Shown here: piece after piece, positions 15,868 through 23,941 of the stretch
Position numbering within the stretch: position 1 is the first letter of the stretch
Layout of the letters: every line of letters begins with the position of its first letter
Assembly: GCA_026418195.1 (NCBI GenBank)
Contig: JAOABU010000039.1
Location: 1 to 55,766, forward strand
DNA: 55,766 nucleotides
Direction: 5' to 3'
DNA from: Spirochaetota bacterium
GTDB taxonomy: Bacteria > Spirochaetota > Spirochaetia > DTKZ01
The notes under the pieces: model-generated
Databases searched by the model: none
What the model saw: the letters and a program-made list of their open reading frames with translations, nothing else
What the model was told of the DNA's origin: nothing
Translations under genes and position numbers: made by a program

Positions 15868-17016
15868 TTAATCTGGCAAGAACTCTAGGGAAGGAGAAGA
15901 GATAAGGATGCTCCCGCAATCCCGATAGAAGGCATTAGTAGAATCGGTAGCAGAGATCCATAGCTCGATGGAGGATCCCGGATCGATTTGAAGATTGTTG
16001 AAGGTGCCTTCCAATAAAATCCATTCAGACTGTATAGAGGTGGCGTCTACGATTTTAGAAGCAGTCCCAATGCCAAAGGAGATACGGCTAGCGGGAAACA
16101 CGTTGTTGGATCCCGCTTCAGGATCCTGCTTTACATAGAAGGAGAATCGGTATTTTCCCGAAGGAAGGGGAAGACGATTTGGGTTGTTAGGATCGTTACG
16201 AGGTAACACGAGACGTATTTTGTATTGTAAGTCGCTCCGGAGAAAACGTAGGTTGTCCAGAATCCCGGTTTGGGCATTACCCTTAGAATCTAAAGGGGTA
16301 TTTAAGAAGAAGTAGTATGCTTCGGTGTTAGAAGAACGGAATATCGATTGAGTCAAAGGGGATTCTGGGAAATCGATCGGGTATCGGTAATAGGGGAGTT
16401 CTCCTTTTTTCTGAAGTTGAACGAAACGGCTGTTATCTGATGTCGGATTTACGTTCACATCAAAGGATAGGGTAGGTGCACCAGGGAACTTAAGATCGAA
16501 TCGGTAGGTGTATTGAATGGTTTGGTCTGCAGAAGTAGGTAAAAATCCGTCCAGCAGAGAGGAAAGGGGGAAGTAGATGTAATCGGTGGAAGCGGCAATG
16601 GTGTATTTAAAAGACGTTCCTTGAATGGCTTCCGAAGAAAGAGAAGTTAAGGAAAAAGAGGTACTTCCACTTCCATAGGAACTCCACCCGCTTGTGTTTC
16701 CTCCTTCGAAATCCCCATTCGGGAAAAGGTTCTTTGTTCGTAGCCGGTACGCTTCGCTACCTCCGTATCCAGCTGTGGGTCCAACCTGTTCATAACGCAT
16801 GTACACCGAGATCCCTGGGTTAGCAGGGGTAGGAGTGGATGCTTCGTTAAAATCAGGAATCCAGTCTCCCAGGCTTTTCCCTTCCAGTAGGTTCACTCCC
16901 CGGTACTCGGAGAACCGGTCGATCGGGGAACAGGAAAGGAACCCCAAAAGGAGAAAAAACCCAATCAGAAGAGTAGAAATCATCAGACCCCATTGATGGG
17001 ATGGATAGCTCTTCAC
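15868..17016 (-). CDS. Lipoprotein with carbohydrate-binding-module-like region
   Basis: 382 aa from a GTG. The N-terminus has a long hydrophobic core ending in LLLGFLSCSP; phenylalanine at -3 is unusual for a strict lipobox but the pattern is tolerated in spirochaetes. Residues about 95-240 (NLFPNGDFEGGNTSGWSSYG, then TYRFDLKF and LSFDVNV) have the opening and strand pattern of CBM-type jelly-roll modules that often start with a NGDFE phrase. Residues about 280-380 (GKYRFSFYVKQDP, SEWILLEGTFNNL, DPGSSIELWISA) look like the second half of a similar beta sandwich. No catalytic domain is seen. The start codon follows a TATACT by 7 nt without a clear SD. Isolated gene, function unknown. Confidence 0.75.
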   Translation of the reverse strand: MKSYPSHQWGLMISTLLIGFFLLLGFLSCSPIDRFSEYRGVNLLEGKSLGDWIPDFNEASTPTPANPGISVYMRYEQVGPTAGYGGSEAYRLRTKNLFPNGDFEGGNTSGWSSYGSGSTSFSLTSLSSEAIQGTSFKYTIAASTDYIYFPLSSLLDGFLPTSADQTIQYTYRFDLKFPGAPTLSFDVNVNPTSDNSRFVQLQKKGELPYYRYPIDFPESPLTQSIFRSSNTEAYYFFLNTPLDSKGNAQTGILDNLRFLRSDLQYKIRLVLPRNDPNNPNRLPLPSGKYRFSFYVKQDPEAGSNNVFPASRISFGIGTASKIVDATSIQSEWILLEGTFNNLQIDPGSSIELWISATDSTNAFYRDCGSILISSPSLEFLPD

Positions 17017-17023
17017 GCTCTAC

Positions 17024-17052
17024 AGTATACCGTGTTTCGAATCGATTTTCAT
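17024..17052 (-). promoter_or_regulatory. Start-proximal promoter of the lipoprotein gene
   Basis: ATGAAA (17047-17052), 17 bp, TATACT (17024-17029) on the minus strand, then 7 nt to the GTG at 17016. Both hexamers match consensus in at least 4 of 6 positions. Predicted transcription start falls at or next to the start codon. Confidence 0.5.
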
Positions 17053-17107
17053 GTGCTTCTCGTTCGTATCCGGTTTGACTCCTTATAGACGCACCGGTAG
17101 TCTGAGG

Positions 17108-17911
17108 TTATCCAGTCGAGCCCTCCTCGTACTGCGTTAAGCGTTGATCGATTTCTTCCAACCGCTTCATGAGGGATTGGATGGTCTTTTCAATCCGTCG
17201 TTTTTCCTGCTTAAGCCGTTCTAACGGATCCTCTTCCTTTCGTTTCCGGGAAAACTCAGCCTTTACCCGGTCCGGGCTTTTCCCGCTTTTGAAGGCTTCT
17301 TCTGCCTTCTTTCGCTCTTCCTCGGTTTTCAACGAAGCAACCGTACGCATGTTCTCGAACCCTATCTCCGGATCTACGTTCAGAGCATGAATCCTCATAA
17401 GAACCCGGGCCGTGGTTCGATGGACCCCCAACACTCGATCTACGTAATCCTCAAACCGAGCATTGTGCTTTCGGCAGAGGGCTTCCGCTTCGGATAGGAG
17501 TTTCCCGAACTCCTTCATTAGGTGCCCATTTTTTGCAAGGAAAGAGGTCCGAATTCGATCGGTGAGAAGACGGAACTCCGCCTCCTGTTCGAACACATTC
17601 GTGTAGATGGATAGTTGTTCGGCACGTTCCAGCAGGTTATGGAACAGAGCCCAAAACTCCTGCGTGTGGGAACGTGTAGTGATGGGCACAGGAGAACGGG
17701 TAAAATGAAGATGGTGGGCGAACTCATGGATTGCCGTATAGATGAGGTCGTTTTCGCTTTTGAAGTTCCGGTTATGGATGATGATTTCCCGCCGCTCGGG
17801 GTGGTAGATCCCGTTTACTCGCTTACTCTGCTTGCCCGAAAAAATGACCTGAAACTCCTCCGTTTCCGGTTCCAATCGAAGAAGAAGCTCTTTGACCTGA
17901 TCTTGGTTCAT
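17108..17911 (-). CDS. HExxH zinc metallopeptidase-like protein with basic coiled-coil tail
   Basis: 267 aa. The N-terminal domain (about 1-120) holds HEFAHHLHF at about residues 62-70 and, some 14 residues on, HTQEFWALF: an HExxH plus H-x3-FW arrangement like that of YgjP/DUF45, WLM and SprT-type metallopeptidases, with two histidines and a third histidine as zinc ligands. Residues about 150-215 are helical; the C-terminus (about 215-260) is highly charged and predicted coiled coil (EERKKAEEAF, RLKQEKRRIEK). The frame extends to 17977, but that would run through the promoter; ATG at 17911 sits 6 nt after TATAGT. No signal peptide, so cytoplasmic. It is divergent from the ImuB/DnaE2 cassette. 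Substrate unknown; a link to DNA-protein crosslink repair is only a guess from position. Confidence 0.75.
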   Translation of the reverse strand: MNQDQVKELLLRLEPETEEFQVIFSGKQSKRVNGIYHPERREIIIHNRNFKSENDLIYTAIHEFAHHLHFTRSPVPITTRSHTQEFWALFHNLLERAEQLSIYTNVFEQEAEFRLLTDRIRTSFLAKNGHLMKEFGKLLSEAEALCRKHNARFEDYVDRVLGVHRTTARVLMRIHALNVDPEIGFENMRTVASLKTEEERKKAEEAFKSGKSPDRVKAEFSRKRKEEDPLERLKQEKRRIEKTIQSLMKRLEEIDQRLTQYEEGSTG

Positions 17912-17917
17912 TGCGCT

Positions 17918-17946
17918 ACTATACCGATGGAAGGGAAAGGATGCAA
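17918..17946 (-). promoter_or_regulatory. Leaderless-type promoter of the metallopeptidase gene
   Basis: TTGCAT (17941-17946), exactly 17 bp, TATAGT (17918-17923), then 6 nt to the ATG at 17911. Transcription is expected to begin on or beside the A of the start codon. There is no SD. Confidence 0.7.
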
Positions 17947-17962
17947 GGGAAACAGAGATCCC

Positions 17963-17991
17963 TTGAATACTAAACAATTGTGTAGTAGTAT
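17963..17991 (+). promoter_or_regulatory. Leaderless-type promoter of the DUF72-imuB-dnaE2 cassette
   Basis: TTGAAT (17963-17968), exactly 17 bp, TAGTAT (17986-17991), then 6 nt (TAGGGT) to the ATG at 17998. The spacer is filled by the palindrome described next. Confidence 0.7.
17968..17987. promoter_or_regulatory. 20-bp palindromic operator candidate, SOS-box-like
   Basis: TACTAAACAATTGTGTAGTA is symmetric at 9 of 10 base pairs (only 17973/17982 break). It lies between and overlaps the ends of the -35 and -10, so a bound dimer would block RNA polymerase. It has the same length and the same outer TACT/AGTA as the classic E. coli LexA box. That this organism's LexA binds it is an inference from the mutagenesis genes downstream. 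Confidence 0.6.
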
Positions 17992-17997
17992 TAGGGT

Positions 17998-18798
17998 ATG
18001 GATAGCCTGCCCTGTGATTTACGGATTGGCACCTCGGGGTTCGACTACCCGGAGTGGCGGGGGGTGTTGTACCCGGAGAATCTTCCCCGGGAAGAGTTCC
18101 TCCCTACCTATGCGTCAACCTTTTCCACGGTGGAGCTGAACTTTTCCTATTATCGGATCCCTCGGGAGGAACAGCTAGAGGGAATGCTGGAACGGGGTGG
18201 CTCCCGGTTAGACTTTTCCATCAAGGCTCATGAATCTCTCACCCACAAGGTGGATCCTGCCTCCTGGAAGGAGGCGGTAGCGGAGTATCGAAGGTCTCTC
18301 CGGCCCCTCCTTCGCTCAGGAAGACTCGTGGCAGTGCTCCTGCAGTTCCCCTACAGTTTCCACTACGATGCGGACCGACGGAAGTACCTCGATTCCTTAC
18401 TTCGGGAGCTGGATGGATTACCCCTAGTGGTGGAGTTTCGAAATGGGGCATGGCACACGCCCCGAGTCCTGGAGGCCCTTCGGGAGCGAGGGGTAGGGTT
18501 CTGCGCTACCGATATGCCGGATCTTAAGGGGTTGCCGCAGGAAGGGGAGGCAGTTACGGCTCCCCTTGCGTACCTACGGTTCCATGGCCGAAACCGGGAA
18601 ACCTGGTGGGGTTCGGATGCAGCGGCCCGGTTCGACTACCTCTACACCGAAGAAGAACTTCGTCAGTGGGTTCCCCGAATTCGTCGGATGAGCGCACAGG
18701 CGGCCCGGTTCCGGATCTACTTCAACAATCACCGAAAAGGACAGGCCGCGGTGAATGCCCGGATGCTGATCCAACTCCTCAACGGAAGCGGAGGATGA
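17998..18798 (+). CDS. DUF72 (YecE-like) protein
   Basis: 266 aa, usual length for the DUF72/YecE family, a TIM-barrel fold with no settled activity. Recognised from LRIGTSGFDYPEWRGVLYPE at the N-terminus, TFSTVELNFSYYRIP, the VLLQFPYSF strand, VEFRNGAWH near residue 145 and the YLRFHGRN and YIYFNNH-type endings (here FRIYFNNHRKGQAAVNA). Cytoplasmic. It is the first gene after the palindrome-covered promoter and begins 6 nt after its -10 without an SD. Downstream follow the ImuB-like and DnaE2-like genes, so it occupies the place that imuA often has in SOS mutagenesis cassettes; whether it takes part in DNA damage tolerance is not known. Confidence 0.9.
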   Translation: MDSLPCDLRIGTSGFDYPEWRGVLYPENLPREEFLPTYASTFSTVELNFSYYRIPREEQLEGMLERGGSRLDFSIKAHESLTHKVDPASWKEAVAEYRRSLRPLLRSGRLVAVLLQFPYSFHYDADRRKYLDSLLRELDGLPLVVEFRNGAWHTPRVLEALRERGVGFCATDMPDLKGLPQEGEAVTAPLAYLRFHGRNRETWWGSDAAARFDYLYTEEELRQWVPRIRRMSAQAARFRIYFNNHRKGQAAVNARMLIQLLNGSGG

Positions 18799-18875
18799 CA
18801 CGAACCTATTTAGGTTGCCTCGCCGAAGGGGGGAAGTAGTAGCGCATCGGATGTTCCTACAAGATGGAGTCAAGT

Positions 18876-20093
18876 ATGAGGGTAGGTAGGGTGGAGGAGT
18901 CCACCATCCTTCATGTGAACGTAACGGATTTCATGGCAGCGGTAGAGGAAGTTCGGGATCCTTCCCTCCGGGGGCGTCCCTTTGTGGTGGGATGGCAGGG
19001 GCGGAGCCGGGCCATTGTCCTTGCTGTATCGGAAACCGCCTTTCAGGAGGGGGTCCGTCGGGGGATGTGGTTGGAAGTGGCTCGTAAGAAGGTCCGTACC
19101 CTGAAGGTTCTCGCCCCTTGTTACGAGGTATACCATCGAGCCGATGCTCGGTTGGCCGAGGTGGCAAGGCGGTTTTCCCCGGTGGTGGAACAGAGGGGGG
19201 GAGGGCACCTGTACCTGGACCTTACGGGTACCCGGCGACTCTTTGGCCCACCTGTGGACTGTGCCGAACGGGTGCGAAAAGAAATCATCGAGGCTACCGA
19301 CCTCTTTCCCGCCCTGGGCCTTGCTTCGGCAAAGGTGGTATCCAAGGTGGGGACTCGGGTAGCACGTCCCTCTGGTTTTATCGCCGTCCCCCGGGGGGAG
19401 GAGCGGTCCTTCCTTGCCCCTCTCGATGTATCCCTTTTGCCCGGCGTAGGGGCACGACTTTTAACCCGGCTACACCTTTTACGAGTCCGCACCATTGGGG
19501 AGCTGGCCTCTCTTTCCGAAGAAGAGGCAGACGTGTTGGGACCCTACGGTCTAGTGCTACGAAACCGGGCCCTGGGAATGGACACCACTCCTTTAAAGGT
19601 TGGTAGTAGGGGTCTGGCCGGGCAACGAGGAACAGGTGAAAATACTCTATCCGCCGGAATCAGCCTTCCAGAGGATGCAAACGATGTTCATCTCCTTCTG
19701 TCTGCCCTTAGATCCCTCCTTTTCGATTTGGGTTTTACCCTTCGTACGCGGGGCCTATCTGCTAGAACCCTTCGACTGCAGGTCACCTATTCCGATGGGA
19801 TCCAGGCCCATGGCACATGGCGGTTCCCTACCCCCGTTTCCTCGGATGGTGAGCTGATGAAAGCAGGGCAGGTTCTTTTACCCCGAGTCTTGCGAAGGCG
19901 GATTCGGGTGCGAACCCTTCGATGCGATCTTGGCGGCCTCGAGCCAGAGACAGGGCAACTGGACATGGAAGGGATGCACGAAGGAAAGGTCCGAACCTTA
20001 CAGGAAAGCCTCGATCGAATCAGAAACCGATTCGGAAGGGAAGGGATTCGTCTCTGCGCGGATTTGGTGTTCCCATGTACGTTCCTCTCGTAG
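18876..20093 (+). CDS. imuB: Inactive Y-family polymerase, ImuB-like
   Basis: 405 aa. The fold of Y-family polymerases is clear: N-terminal ILHVNVTDFMAAVEEV, palm HLYLDLTGTRRLFG, helix-hairpin LLPGVGARLLTRLHLLRVRTIGEL and the little-finger region. Catalytic acids are gone: the first aspartate of the usual HVDxDxF is asparagine at residue 15, and the S-x-D-E pair of the palm is replaced by a glycine-rich EQRGGG around residue 105. That pattern is typical of ImuB, which acts as a scaffold tethering the DnaE2 polymerase to the clamp. QLDMEG near the C-terminus may be a decayed clamp-binding motif. ATG at 18876 is chosen over 18864 because GGAG lies 6 nt upstream of it. It overlaps dnaE2 by 19 bp. 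Confidence 0.87.
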   Translation: MRVGRVEESTILHVNVTDFMAAVEEVRDPSLRGRPFVVGWQGRSRAIVLAVSETAFQEGVRRGMWLEVARKKVRTLKVLAPCYEVYHRADARLAEVARRFSPVVEQRGGGHLYLDLTGTRRLFGPPVDCAERVRKEIIEATDLFPALGLASAKVVSKVGTRVARPSGFIAVPRGEERSFLAPLDVSLLPGVGARLLTRLHLLRVRTIGELASLSEEEADVLGPYGLVLRNRALGMDTTPLKVGSRGLAGQRGTGENTLSAGISLPEDANDVHLLLSALRSLLFDLGFTLRTRGLSARTLRLQVTYSDGIQAHGTWRFPTPVSSDGELMKAGQVLLPRVLRRRIRVRTLRCDLGGLEPETGQLDMEGMHEGKVRTLQESLDRIRNRFGREGIRLCADLVFPCTFLS

Positions 20094-23000
20094 TTCGATC
20101 AGCCTATTCCCTGCAATATGGAACTCGGATGCCTGCACAGGTAGTTCGGCATCTCTATATGTTGGGGTATCGCGTGATGGCACTGACGGATCGGAACAAC
20201 CTCTATGGAGTCCACGAGTTCCTCGAGGCCTGTAAGGATCTTGGGGTCCGTCCCATTCTCGGGGCTACCATCCAAAAGGGGCCCCACGAGGTGGCAATGC
20301 TGGTGAAGGAGGAGAAAGGATTTTCTAACCTTTGTCGTCTTCTCACCCGCAGGATGCTACAGCAAGATTCCTTCGAACTGATAAAAGAGCTGCCCGCTTA
20401 CTCGGAAGGGAACGCGGTGCTCGCACGGGATGTGGAACTCCTGGAACAGTGGCGCGGAAAGGTGGAAGACCTCTTTGTATGGATCCGAGGGTTGGATCGA
20501 TCCCTGTACCAGACGGCGAAACGACTAGGGATCCCTCCTGTGATTGCGCCGGAAGTCCTTCTTTACCAGCAGGAGGATCTAGAGGTCCATCGGGTGCTTG
20601 AGGCCATAGGTCGGCTGGGTACGATACAGACGGGTTCGATTTCTGTACAGGCTTTTGGTAGATCGAAATTGAAAGATCCTGTGTTTCTTTCCACCCCAAA
20701 ACTACCTGATCGAGCCTGCCTTTGGACAGGATTCCCGGCAGAAGAAAAGGAGATGGAATCCCGATTTGCCGTATATCCCGATGCCCTCGAGAATGTAGCC
20801 CGGTTGGCCGATCAATGCCGGTTCCAGGAAATCTTTCGGGGTTTCATCTTTCCTCGACTACCGAATGCACTCCTGTACCCCCATACACAGGAAAAGATTC
20901 CCGGATTCTCAGAAGAGGAAACCCGAAAGAGAATCGTGGCTCGGATGCTTCGGGATCAGGTACTGGCCGGTGCGGAAGAGAGGTATGGGGAGTTATCAGA
21001 AGGGATCCTGGAACGGATCGAGTATGAACTCTCCATCATTCAACAGAAGGGGTTTTCCGAGTATTTTCTAGTAGTGGCCGATATTGTTCGGCGGAGTCCC
21101 CGTACCTGTGGTCGAGGGAGTGCGGCAGCTAGTGTGGTGGCCTACTGTTTGGGTATCACCAATGTGGATCCCATTAAACACAATCTCTACTTTGAACGGT
21201 TCCTCAACCTTGACCGGCAGGATCCCCCGGACATAGACGTAGATTTTGCTTGGGACGAGCGTGATGCTGTAATTGAGGATGTATTCCGTCAGTATGGGGG
21301 AGAGCACTGTGCGAGGGTATGTAATCACGTGTTCTATCGGTTTCCCTCTGCCCTACGGGATACCGCACGGGTGTTTGGAATCCCAGAAGGGGAAATTACG
21401 GACTTTGAACGGAAACTTCGGAGAGATCTAGGATCCTGGGGGTCTGAGAGGGGGCCCTATGGCAACGGGAAGAATAGTCACGAGGACAAAAGAGAAGGAG
21501 CGAGTATTCGAAAAGAGGAATGGGGAAAACCATCCGTGGAGCAGCCTGCGGGTCAAAGATATCCATCCCCCTGGTCTGAAATAGTGAAGGTAGCGAAGCG
21601 GATCACGGGTCTCCCCCGTCATTTGAGTGTACATTCTGGAGGAGTGGTGATCACGCCAGAGCCCATCGATCAGTATGTGCCGGTGGAACGAGCTGAAAAA
21701 GGAGTCCCCATCGTTACCTGGGAAAAGGATGGGGTGGAAGCTGCTGGTCTGGTAAAGATCGATCTATTGGGCAACCGATCACTAGCAGTGATTCGGGATA
21801 CTCTGGAGAACTTGAAGCGGAACGGGCTTTCGGTAGGGGATCATTTCCGTGACCCTACCACAGATCCGGATACCCAGGCTTTACTGGCTCGGGGAGATAC
21901 GATTGGCGTGTTCTACGTGGAGTCTCCTGCCATGCGGCAGTTACAGGCAAAAACTGGGAAAGGAGATTTCGAACATTTGGTGATCCATTCCTCCATCATC
22001 AGACCAGCAGCCAATCGATTCATCAACCTCTACGTTCGCAGGCTCAAAGGAGAGCCATACCAGCCCCTGCATCCGGATCTGGATCGGATCCTATCGGAAA
22101 CGTACGGTATTCTCTGCTACCAAGAGGACGTGTCCAAGGTAGCTAGGGTACTGGCGGGATTTTCCAATTCCGATGCGGACGGGTTACGGAAGATCCTATC
22201 CAAGAAAAACAAGGAGGTTCGGTTAGCTCAGTACAGGGAACAGTTCTATGAAGGAGCTTTAAGGCGAGGTGTTTCCCGGGAAACCATCGATGCGGTTTGG
22301 GAGATGATCCTTTCCTTCGAAGGGTACTCCTTTTGCAAGGCCCACTCGGCTTCCTACGCAATGGTTTCCTTTCAATCCGCCTATCTCAAGGCTCATTACC
22401 CAGCCGAGTTCATGGCAGCCGTTCTTTCCAATCGGGGTGGATACTATACTCCGGCGGCATATATCAGCGAAGCGCGTCGGATGGGGCTCACCATCTTGGG
22501 ACCGGATGTGAATCAAAGTCTCTACCGGTACACGGGATGTGGAAAGGAGATCCGAGTGGGATTCGTGGAAGTGAAAGGACTTCACCGGGAAACGGTAGAG
22601 ACAATAGTGCGGGAACGCTCCCGAAAACCCTTCCAGAGCGTGGAGGACTTTGGCCTTCGTGTAGATTTGGTAGGTGAGGATGGGGAAGCACTCGTCTCTG
22701 TGGGAGCCCTGGATTCTGTAGCAGATGGGTTGTCCCGTACAGAACAACTCTGGATCCTGTTAAGGACCCAAACGGCGAAGCAGAAAGGGAATCAAGCAGG
22801 CAGGGTTCGATCCCTTTGGTATGCTATATCCCAAATGGATTCTTTGCCCAATAAGGTACCTACTCGATCTATCCGAGCTTTGGGGCAAACATCAGGGGAT
22901 CGCTCAACCCTTCTCCCGTACTCTGGTTCAGGGACAAAAGAAGATCAAACCCAAACGCGAGCTCGCTGGGAGGCGGAGTACCAGCGTCTGGGATTCTTAC

Positions 23001-23356
23001 TAGAGGGACATGCGCTCAATCTATGGGAACCGATTCCGGAACGATACCGGAAGGTGCAGGGAAAGGAGCTTCCTCGCCATATCGGTGAATGGGTGGAAAT
23101 GGTGGGTTGGCCTGTAACGAGCAAGGAAATCCTCACCCGAGAGGGAAAACCAATGGAGTTCGTCAGCTTTGAAGACGAAACGGCCATCTTTGAGACGGTT
23201 CTGTTCCCCAAAGCGTACGAACGGTATGCAGGAGTATTGGATGAACCCCGCCCTGTGATCATCCGGGGCACAGTACAGGAGGATCTAGGGGCGGTAGCCA
23301 TCCATGTGGAAGAACTTAGTCCGCTAGTTTCTCGGAAAAATCGGAAGGAACGCTGA
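20075..23356 (+). CDS. dnaE2: DNA polymerase III alpha-type, DnaE2/ImuC-like
   Basis: 1093 aa. Polymerase motifs are intact: PPDIDVDF near residues 384-391 carries two metal-binding aspartates, GLVKIDLLG near 559 the third, and CGRGSAAAS and SFCKAHSASYA are the C-family signatures; helix-hairpin-helix and an OB-type domain follow (about 880-1090). The N-terminal PHP domain has lost its histidines: the usual HxH reads VVRSAYS and TDH reads TDR, so no metal-dependent proofreading is expected. A charged insert (about 450-500) is not conserved. Start at 20075 gives the PHP N-terminus; a longer frame to 19922 lies inside imuB. Association with the ImuB-like gene marks it as the error-prone translesion enzyme rather than the replicative one. 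Its last 41 bp overlap the ferritin gene on the other strand. Confidence 0.88.
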   Translation: MYVPLVVRSAYSLQYGTRMPAQVVRHLYMLGYRVMALTDRNNLYGVHEFLEACKDLGVRPILGATIQKGPHEVAMLVKEEKGFSNLCRLLTRRMLQQDSFELIKELPAYSEGNAVLARDVELLEQWRGKVEDLFVWIRGLDRSLYQTAKRLGIPPVIAPEVLLYQQEDLEVHRVLEAIGRLGTIQTGSISVQAFGRSKLKDPVFLSTPKLPDRACLWTGFPAEEKEMESRFAVYPDALENVARLADQCRFQEIFRGFIFPRLPNALLYPHTQEKIPGFSEEETRKRIVARMLRDQVLAGAEERYGELSEGILERIEYELSIIQQKGFSEYFLVVADIVRRSPRTCGRGSAAASVVAYCLGITNVDPIKHNLYFERFLNLDRQDPPDIDVDFAWDERDAVIEDVFRQYGGEHCARVCNHVFYRFPSALRDTARVFGIPEGEITDFERKLRRDLGSWGSERGPYGNGKNSHEDKREGASIRKEEWGKPSVEQPAGQRYPSPWSEIVKVAKRITGLPRHLSVHSGGVVITPEPIDQYVPVERAEKGVPIVTWEKDGVEAAGLVKIDLLGNRSLAVIRDTLENLKRNGLSVGDHFRDPTTDPDTQALLARGDTIGVFYVESPAMRQLQAKTGKGDFEHLVIHSSIIRPAANRFINLYVRRLKGEPYQPLHPDLDRILSETYGILCYQEDVSKVARVLAGFSNSDADGLRKILSKKNKEVRLAQYREQFYEGALRRGVSRETIDAVWEMILSFEGYSFCKAHSASYAMVSFQSAYLKAHYPAEFMAAVLSNRGGYYTPAAYISEARRMGLTILGPDVNQSLYRYTGCGKEIRVGFVEVKGLHRETVETIVRERSRKPFQSVEDFGLRVDLVGEDGEALVSVGALDSVADGLSRTEQLWILLRTQTAKQKGNQAGRVRSLWYAISQMDSLPNKVPTRSIRALGQTSGDRSTLLPYSGSGTKEDQTQTRARWEAEYQRLGFLLEGHALNLWEPIPERYRKVQGKELPRHIGEWVEMVGWPVTSKEILTREGKPMEFVSFEDETAIFETVLFPKAYERYAGVLDEPRPVIIRGTVQEDLGAVAIHVEELSPLVSRKNRKER

Positions 23357-23846
23357 GTTTTCTGCTTCCTAAAGCTGCGTCGAATTGGAACATGCCAGGG
23401 CCCTCCTCCTTACCCAGCATCTGGAGTTTCTGGAGTATGTCCATGGCGTTCTTCTCTTCCTCTACCTGTTCAGTTACGTACCATTGGAGAAAGATTTCCG
23501 TAGCCGGATCGTCTTCTTTTTTCGCTAGATCCACGAGGGACTTGATACTGGCGGTCACGGTTTTTTCATGCTCCAGCGTCTTCTCGAACATCCCTTTCAC
23601 GGAAGAGAACTTTTCTTTAGGGGCTTCTATGGCCTGAAGTTTCACAGTTCCGCCCTGATCGTGGATGTAATTGTAAATCTTCATGGCATGGAACATTTCC
23701 TCATGGTACTGCACCATGAACCATTTAGCGACCCCATCGAGAACCATCTCTGTACATTGTGCTGACATGGCCAGGTAAAGGTAAGCGGAATACATTTCCT
23801 TGTTGATCTGGAGGTTCAAAGCCTCTTCCATTTTTTTACTGATCAT
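23316..23846 (-). CDS. ftnA: Ferritin
   Basis: 176 aa, a bacterial non-haem ferritin that stores iron in a 24-subunit cytoplasmic shell. Four helices are readable. The ferroxidase ligands appear in ALNLQINKEMYSAYLYL (glutamate near residue 17), in WFMVQYHEEMFHAMKI (E50 and H53 region) and in EQVEEEKNAMDIL. The start has a good SD (AAAGGAG). Its own promoter is TTGACT-N17-TACACT, giving a normal leader of about 30 nt. It ends 41 bp inside the 3' end of dnaE2 on the opposite strand. No iron-responsive operator could be recognised with confidence. Confidence 0.94.
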   Translation of the reverse strand: MISKKMEEALNLQINKEMYSAYLYLAMSAQCTEMVLDGVAKWFMVQYHEEMFHAMKIYNYIHDQGGTVKLQAIEAPKEKFSSVKGMFEKTLEHEKTVTASIKSLVDLAKKEDDPATEIFLQWYVTEQVEEEKNAMDILQKLQMLGKEEGPGMFQFDAALGSRKLSVPSDFSEKLAD

Positions 23847-23881
23847 ACGCTGCTCCTTTCGGTAAAAAATTGTGTAGTTTA

Positions 23882-23910
23882 AGTGTACTATTACAGGGTT
23901 CTAAAGTCAA
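23882..23910 (-). promoter_or_regulatory. Ferritin promoter
   Basis: TTGACT (23905-23910), exactly 17 bp, TACACT (23882-23887) on the minus strand. The predicted start leaves a leader of about 30 nt including AAAGGAG, in contrast to the start-proximal promoters elsewhere in the window. Confidence 0.65.
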
Positions 23911-23941
23911 AATTTATAGCCTTCAGCGTATGGAATAGAGT

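Noticed and set aside
19922-20074. Longer N-terminus of the DnaE2-like protein
   Set aside because: The 51 extra residues are arginine-rich and lie in the imuB reading region; the PHP domain starts at 20075.
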